Below, one piece after another: positions 6,688 through 10,266 of a stretch of 10,266 nucleotides of DNA. The stretch spans positions 1-10,266 of the forward strand of contig CAZKHU010000101.1 of NCBI GenBank assembly GCA_964552725.1, written 5' to 3'. The position numbers and the translations under genes were made by a program. The DNA comes from DYTH01 sp964552725. GTDB lineage: Bacteria > Desulfobacterota > Syntrophia > Syntrophales > UBA5619. Under the pieces are notes generated by a model. That model searched no databases, was not told the DNA's origin, and saw nothing but the letters and a program-made list of their open reading frames with translations. The first letter of the stretch is position 1. Each line of letters opens with the position of its first letter.

Positions 6688-7542
6688 TCAATCCATCTTG
6701 AAGGTTGATTCCAATTGCATGATGCTCGTGCTCAAAGACTGCATCATCGGGGTGATTTCCTGAATCATTCTTACGTTATCCTGGAAAAGGGAGGATGACT
6801 TGTCTATGGAAGAGTGAACGGCTTTGATGGCATTGAGGATTTCCGAAACGGTTTCCTGTATTTTTGATGTGGCTTCGCTCGTGCTTTGCGCCAGGCTTCC
6901 CATCTCGTCCACAACGACGGCGAAGGCCCTGCCGTATTCGCCGGCCCGCGCCGCCTCAATCGAGCCGTTAATGCTGAGAATCTGGGTCTGCTGGGCAATA
7001 TCCTGAACGGTGGCGACAATCTGTCCGGTGGCGTTTGCCTTTTCTGTTGCCCGTTTGGACGCCATTGTCATTTCAAGGCCCATTATCCGGAACTTCTCGC
7101 TGATATCTTTGATCCTTTCATCGAGTTTCTTGATATTGTTGAAAACATTTTCGGATGTTTCCCGGAGTACCTCCTGCTGGTTTACCTCGCGGATCCACGA
7201 GGCAAGGGCGACTGCGGCGATTTTAGCAAGTGGTTTGGTTATTTCCAACGATCCGGCAATACCGATTGTTCCTACCCGGGTTCCTTCAATCACGATCGGG
7301 CAGTTGTACCCTTCCCGGAGGAGTCTGTTATTCGCCGCTTCCTCGGATGTTACGGCATATTCCGCCGCCTCGCCGCTGAGTATTTTGAGAGATCCGTTAT
7401 GGATGCTCCCTATTCTCTTGGCATCGTGGGCTTTTGTTATAACTCCCTTTTCGTTGCAGACGATTGCGGGGAGCCCTGTTTCATTGTAGATGTAACGGAC
7501 AAACTTCTCCACTGTCTGCCAGAATCTGCCTGAAAACTTCAT
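6688..7542 (-). CDS. Soluble chemoreceptor-like protein with diacid-recognition-type sensor
   Basis: Cytoplasmic methyl-accepting chemotaxis-type protein of 284 residues without membrane segments or HAMP domain. Residues about 15-115 (GLPAIVCNEKGVITKAHD, RIGSIHNGSLKIL, CPIVIEGTRVGTIGIAG) resemble the putative sugar-diacid recognition domain (Diacid_rec) also found in CdaR-type regulators. Residues about 125-284 are a helical hairpin with the receptor tip QTQILSINGSIEAARAGEYG (187-204), then RAFAVVVDEM, the region that contacts CheA and CheW. Length and layout recall B. subtilis YfmS, a small soluble receptor. GGAGGGG lies eight bases before the ATG. It probably forms an operon with the downstream BrkB-family gene. 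The ligand, and whether it drives chemotaxis or another Che-like pathway, cannot be read from the sequence. Confidence 0.85.
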   Translation of the reverse strand: MKFSGRFWQTVEKFVRYIYNETGLPAIVCNEKGVITKAHDAKRIGSIHNGSLKILSGEAAEYAVTSEEAANNRLLREGYNCPIVIEGTRVGTIGIAGSLEITKPLAKIAAVALASWIREVNQQEVLRETSENVFNNIKKLDERIKDISEKFRIMGLEMTMASKRATEKANATGQIVATVQDIAQQTQILSINGSIEAARAGEYGRAFAVVVDEMGSLAQSTSEATSKIQETVSEILNAIKAVHSSIDKSSSLFQDNVRMIQEITPMMQSLSTSIMQLESTFKMD

Positions 7543-7587
7543 GAAAACTACCCCTCCACTGTAAGATTAAGAATAATATTCCCGTTT

Positions 7588-7593
7588 ATTATA
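7588..7593 (-). promoter_or_regulatory. Possible -10 box of the chemoreceptor gene
   Basis: The minus strand reads TATAAT at 7593-7588, about 46 bases before the start codon. At the right spacing upstream there is only GC-rich sequence from the neighbouring repeat, with no -35. If real, it would be a weak or activator-dependent promoter. Confidence 0.3.
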
Positions 7594-7604
7594 AATCAGT
7601 TTTG

Positions 7605-7717
7605 CCCTCACCCCGACCCTCCCGGGGGGAGAGGGAGCATTTATATACCCTCGCCTTTGATGAGAAGGAGCATTTTCTATCCCCGGGCTCCCGGTGAGAA
7701 GGTGGCCGAAGACCGGG
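7605..7717. repeat. GC-rich composite intergenic repeat
   Basis: It starts with CCCTCACCCCGACCCTC followed by CCGGGGGGAGAGGG, a hairpin-prone motif of a kind widely dispersed in proteobacterial genomes. Two imperfect 22-base direct copies follow at 7629-7650 and 7662-7683 (both contain GGAGCATTT and end in CCC), with a 33-base period. A final stem, CCCGGT (7690-7695) with ACCGGG (7712-7717), closes the unit. An 88-codon minus-strand frame across it (7833-7567) is the repeat read as protein and is not a gene. Confidence 0.55.
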
Positions 7718-7751
7718 CAAGGTTGAAAAATTATAGAGGCGATCATCTTTG

Positions 7752-8669
7752 CTAATCTCTTTGGGTGCAAGCAGGCAAAAGCCGAGCCGCCTTCAGTGTA
7801 TGGGCCGCCACGGCTTCGGCGATTTTCGGCCACGCGCCGTCGTGGGGCAGATCATGACCCATTCCCTCTATCAGCATCAGTTCGGCGCCGGGTATACAGG
7901 CGGCTGTTTCCTTTCCCCCCTCCACCGGGGCCAGGGGATCGGCGGTGCCGTGAATGACGAGCGTGGGAGCTTTTATCGAAGAAAGCGCGGAGGTTCTGTT
8001 GCGCTGCGTAAGTATCGCAATGAGCTGACGGGCGATTCCCGCAGGGTAGAATGAGCGGTCGTAGCTGGCGGCCAGCATGCGGCGCGTCCATTCCTCGTCT
8101 ACGGGGAAAGCGGGCCCCGCAATCATTTTAAAGAAATCCAGCATATACTCGATGTTTGCTGCACGTTCAACGGGCGGGGGAGTCAGCAAAGCCGCCAGAA
8201 TCTCCGGTTTGGGCTGGGGGAGCCGGGGATTGCCGGTGCTGGAATAGATGGAGGTCAGGCTCGATACCAGGGAGGGATGACGAAGCGCCAGTGTCTGGGC
8301 AATCATCCCTCCCATCGACATTCCACAGATATGGACGGCCGGGATTCCCAAAGCTTTTACAAGACCCGCTGCATCATCGGCCATGTCCTCGATTGAATAT
8401 GGTGCAACGCTTTTGTCGCCGCTCATGATTTTTTCCAGCGTCTCCTGGAAATTCGGTTCACCCGCCTTGTCGATCTTGCTGGAAAGACCGGTATCGCGGT
8501 TATCGTAGCGGATTACGAAATGGCCGCGGGAGGCAAGATCCCGGCAAATGTTTTCATCCCATTGGAGGAGTTGCCCGCCCAGGCCGATGATCAGCAGCAG
8601 CGGTCTATCCGAAGGATTTCCAAATGTTTCATACTCGATTTCGAGGCCATTGACGGCGGTTCTTGGCAT
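7752..8669 (-). CDS. Alpha/beta-fold hydrolase
   Basis: Cytoplasmic serine hydrolase of the alpha/beta-fold superfamily, 305 residues from the ATG at 8669. That start has AGAAAGGG six bases upstream; an upstream TTG at 8699 lacks such a site. The catalytic triad is visible: Ser118 in the nucleophile elbow GMSMGG, Asp244 in HGTADPL and His272 in GMGHDLP. GLGGQLLQW (residues 29-37) replaces the classic HG oxyanion motif and, with YDNRDTGLS (55-63), resembles the aclacinomycin methylesterase RdmC-like group. Residues about 150-225 would form the cap. The substrate is unknown: esterase, lactonase or C-C hydrolase are all possible. No pathway partner lies beside it. It is 105 bp downstream of ferritin, on the same strand. 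Confidence 0.88.
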   Translation of the reverse strand: MPRTAVNGLEIEYETFGNPSDRPLLLIIGLGGQLLQWDENICRDLASRGHFVIRYDNRDTGLSSKIDKAGEPNFQETLEKIMSGDKSVAPYSIEDMADDAAGLVKALGIPAVHICGMSMGGMIAQTLALRHPSLVSSLTSIYSSTGNPRLPQPKPEILAALLTPPPVERAANIEYMLDFFKMIAGPAFPVDEEWTRRMLAASYDRSFYPAGIARQLIAILTQRNRTSALSSIKAPTLVIHGTADPLAPVEGGKETAACIPGAELMLIEGMGHDLPHDGAWPKIAEAVAAHTLKAARLLPACTQRD

Positions 8670-8747
8670 TGCAGGCCCTTTCTGATTTTTATGCGACAAG
8701 CAGTTGCCGGATGTCCTCGCAATGAGGTTCGGCCGTTGTCTTTAATG

Positions 8748-8763
8748 CGATAAAATTTTATCG
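8748..8763. repeat. Perfect 16-bp AT-rich palindrome after ferritin
   Basis: CGATAAAATTTTATCG is a perfect palindrome 11 bases after the ferritin stop codon, between ferritin and the hydrolase. It could be a weak RNA hairpin or a dimer-protein binding site. It does not look like a standard terminator, because the stem is AT-rich, has no loop and is not followed by a T tract. Confidence 0.4.
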
Positions 8764-8774
8764 ATCAATCATTT

Positions 8775-9335
8775 TCAGGCAGTGGCGGCAGCCTTCATTG
8801 CCGACTCGACTCCCTTGCTGAAATCGGTGGGTACGGTTGTCATCCGTGTCGCCAGCTCCTTGTCGATCATGAAAAGGCCGTTGCTGGCGTCCTTGCCTTT
8901 GCCGAGCAGATTGAGATTGGCGATAATATCGTTGTCGTTTCCTTCCTCTTCGATCTGCTCTGTTACGTACCATTGCAGAAAGATATTTGTCGCATGATCT
9001 TTTTCGGCAATGGCCAGATCAACCAGGTCGTTTATCGATCTGGTTATGAATTTCTCATGTTCCAGCGTTTTCTGGAACATTTCAAGCGGTGATTTCCATT
9101 CCCGGGGCGGTTCCGCAAGCGTCATCAGCTTTACCTTTCCCCCCTGCCGCTGGATGTACTCATAGAATTTCATCGTGTGCAACATCTCCTCGTGGTACTG
9201 AACCATGAACCAGTTAGCGAATCCCTTCAGCCCCAGCGAGTTGCTGTAGGCCGACATTGCCATATAAAGGTATCCTGAGTACATCTCCTTGTTAATCTGC
9301 CCGTTTAACGCGTCTTCCATTTTTTTCCCGATCAT
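8775..9335 (-). CDS. ftnA: Bacterial non-heme ferritin (FtnA type)
   Basis: Iron-storage protein that oxidises Fe(II) and stores it as a ferric mineral in a 24-subunit shell. At 186 residues it is slightly longer than E. coli FtnA. All ferroxidase residues fall at FtnA-like numbers: Glu17 (INKEMYSGYLY), Glu50 and His53 (YHEEMLH), Glu94 (LEHEKF), and Glu126/Gln127 with Glu130 (TEQIEEE). The heme-binding methionine typical of bacterioferritin (near residue 52) is not evident: the local sequence is EEMLH, and FtnA proteins can show that too. Length and motifs therefore favour FtnA, not Bfr. GGAGG lies seven bases upstream of the ATG. A good sigma-70-type promoter lies just upstream, and no clear Fur box was seen. 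Confidence 0.95.
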   Translation of the reverse strand: MIGKKMEDALNGQINKEMYSGYLYMAMSAYSNSLGLKGFANWFMVQYHEEMLHTMKFYEYIQRQGGKVKLMTLAEPPREWKSPLEMFQKTLEHEKFITRSINDLVDLAIAEKDHATNIFLQWYVTEQIEEEGNDNDIIANLNLLGKGKDASNGLFMIDKELATRMTTVPTDFSKGVESAMKAAATA

Positions 9336-9367
9336 TGCACTTCCTCCTCAAATAAAACGGGTTGCGG

Positions 9368-9395
9368 GTTATAGGGAGCCTTCACTCCATGCCAA
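9368..9395 (-). promoter_or_regulatory. Sigma-70-type promoter of ferritin
   Basis: On the minus strand TTGGCA (9395-9390) and TATAAC (9373-9368) are separated by 16 bases. Transcription would begin near 9361, about 25 bases before the ferritin start codon. Confidence 0.6.
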
Positions 9396-9628
9396 TGCTA
9401 TAAAATACTGAAAAACATAACTTTTATGATTTTCCGCCCATATTTCAACACATGATGGTTGAGGGTTTCGGATAGCATGTTTCTGTCATTAATTACAAGC
9501 GTCGGGTAAGACTATTCACGATAAATTTATCACCAAAAAAAAGCGACGGTAGCAATATATGGCAGTACTTTTTTTCTTTGAGATGTAAATTTTATGGCTG
9601 CCCTCTGATAAATAAAGCAAATTTTTAC

Positions 9629-9657
9629 TTGCAATGGATTGTAACACTCTCTATAAA
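9629..9657 (+). promoter_or_regulatory. Sigma-70-type promoter of the right-edge gene
   Basis: TTGCAA (9629-9634) and TATAAA (9652-9657) are separated by the ideal 17 bases. Transcription would begin near 9664, about 57 bases before the ATG at 9721. Confidence 0.55.
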
Positions 9658-9720
9658 CTCTGACAATATAAAGCGCTTATCTATTCGGGAAAACCAACAA
9701 GCATTAGCAATATTGAGAAG

Positions 9721-10266
9721 ATGATGATTGACAAAGACCAAAGCGATTTGTTGAAGGGTCAACCTGAAGCGGAAAAGCTTTTCACCCCCTTGATGTTCAT
9801 GCACAAAGATATAGTCGATGCAATAGCAACGGCGCAAAAGATTGATCGGATCAGACTTACAAATATATTCAATTATTTGCATTTCAAGGGAGAAAGATTG
9901 TACCTGCTTGTGAACAATGGCAGGTATCCCGAAGGCATACTGGCCGAGATTATTTCCGAGCCGTGTATGGGTGGAAGATTTATTTGTCGGTGGGCTAAAG
10001 GATACGAAGGATTTAAATTTGAGCAATATAAGTTCCAGTACCTTGTAGCCTTTTATGAGCAGTTGGTCATACTTGTTCCTGCCGAAGAAACTGCCATTGC
10101 CGATGGTGAATTGTCGATTCCCGTACCAGATATCAGTTTTGCCGTTAGTCAAAGGCACTTTCCCCGTTTTGTATGTAAAGTCGTTATAGCGGAGTTATGG
10201 CAAAACGGTTTTCAGGCGAGCGGTGAGTTGATCGACTTTGGTCCGCATGCGTTCAGAATTCGCGTT
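9721..10266 (+). CDS. Partial gene with PilZ-like domain, open at the right edge
   Basis: This frame is open for 182 codons from the ATG at 9721 to the window end, with an in-frame TGA at 9661 and no other start between. GAGAAG abuts the first ATG, so ATG 9724 is an alternative and the ribosome binding site is weak. Residues about 14-130 (LFTPLMFMHKDIVDAI, NIFNYLHFKGERLYLLV, CRWAKGYEGFKFEQYKF, LVILVPAEE) form a domain I cannot name. From residue 140 the sequence turns PilZ-like: RHFPR (Arg145, Arg149) matches the RxxxR c-di-GMP motif, followed by a beta strand and GELIDFGPHAFRI (168-180). There DFGPHA stands in for the usual D/NxSxxG. The product would be a c-di-GMP responsive or PilZ-derived protein; this is inference. 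A 177-codon minus-strand frame over the same bases reads as an unnatural protein and is a shadow. Confidence 0.6.
   Translation, partial: MMIDKDQSDLLKGQPEAEKLFTPLMFMHKDIVDAIATAQKIDRIRLTNIFNYLHFKGERLYLLVNNGRYPEGILAEIISEPCMGGRFICRWAKGYEGFKFEQYKFQYLVAFYEQLVILVPAEETAIADGELSIPVPDISFAVSQRHFPRFVCKVVIAELWQNGFQASGELIDFGPHAFRIRV

Larger units (their letters stand above)
9336..9720. other. AT-rich divergent intergenic region
   Basis: 385 bp between ferritin (minus) and the right-edge gene (plus), visibly more AT-rich than the genes to the left. It carries one promoter for each direction (entered separately). A small palindrome, CATAA-CTT-TTATG, lies at 9416-9428, upstream of the ferritin -35. An A tract (about 9534-9542) and a T tract (about 9569-9576) lie in the middle without a paired stem. 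I see no RNA gene or further coding sequence. Confidence 0.5.

Noticed and set aside
6886..7533. 215-codon plus-strand frame opposite the chemoreceptor gene
   Set aside because: It is antisense to a gene with a clear receptor tip and a strong ribosome binding site.
7567..7833. 88-codon minus-strand frame between hydrolase and chemoreceptor genes
   Set aside because: It overlaps the hydrolase 3' end and is mostly translated repeat (SPPGRVGVRAK).
9625..10158. 177-codon minus-strand frame at the right end
   Set aside because: The opposite strand carries a longer open frame with a promoter and PilZ-like motifs. The minus-strand product matches nothing I know and lacks an upstream ribosome binding site.
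1..10266. CRISPR array, tRNA, rRNA, phage or toxin-antitoxin signals
   Set aside because: No regularly spaced direct repeats, no tRNA or rRNA-like segments and no integrase, transposase or toxin-antitoxin pair were seen on either strand.

Overview
The window looks like chromosome from a Gram-negative anaerobe of the Desulfobacterota (deltaproteobacteria), possibly Syntrophales-like. This is an inference from three things: a hemE-hemH-hemY cluster, a type IVa pilin with a sigma-54 type promoter, and short 'ATTCCCG...CGGGAAT' repeats. No rRNA or tRNA gene is visible. Most of the window is fairly GC-rich. The pilin leader and the right end (from about 9340) are clearly more AT-rich.

Layout. At the left edge a minus-strand lipoprotein gene (103-753) has its 3' end inside a palindromic MITE-like repeat (41-169). 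Removing the repeat plus one copy of its 7-bp flanking duplication restores an open frame that runs off the window, so the gene appears truncated by insertion. Positions 1074-4373 hold a tightly overlapping plus-strand heme operon: uroporphyrinogen decarboxylase, ferrochelatase and FAD-dependent protoporphyrinogen oxidase. After a 374-bp gap with a GG-N10-GC sigma-54 promoter comes a type IV major pilin gene (4748-5152), closed by a strong intrinsic terminator.

From 5316 to 9335 all genes lie on the minus strand. In transcription order they are a ferritin, an alpha/beta hydrolase, a small soluble chemoreceptor-like protein with a sugar-diacid-type sensor domain, and a BrkB/YihY-family membrane protein. 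The last two look like one operon with a 34-bp gap. A GC-rich composite repeat separates the hydrolase from the chemoreceptor gene.

At the right edge a plus-strand gene starts at 9721 and is still open at 10266. Its end has a PilZ-like RxxxR motif. An apparent long minus-strand frame over the same bases is its shadow. It and the ferritin gene diverge from an AT-rich region with one good sigma-70-type promoter facing each way.

Working together: the heme genes catalyse late tetrapyrrole steps, but no coproporphyrinogen oxidase or dehydrogenase is in view. Ferritin stores iron. The pilin, chemoreceptor-like protein and possible PilZ protein all fit surface behaviour or signalling, but they are not one operon. 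I see no convincing new multi-gene system. The strongest unusual observations are the MITE insertion, the chimeric lipoprotein, the pilin and its control region, and the partial PilZ-like gene.
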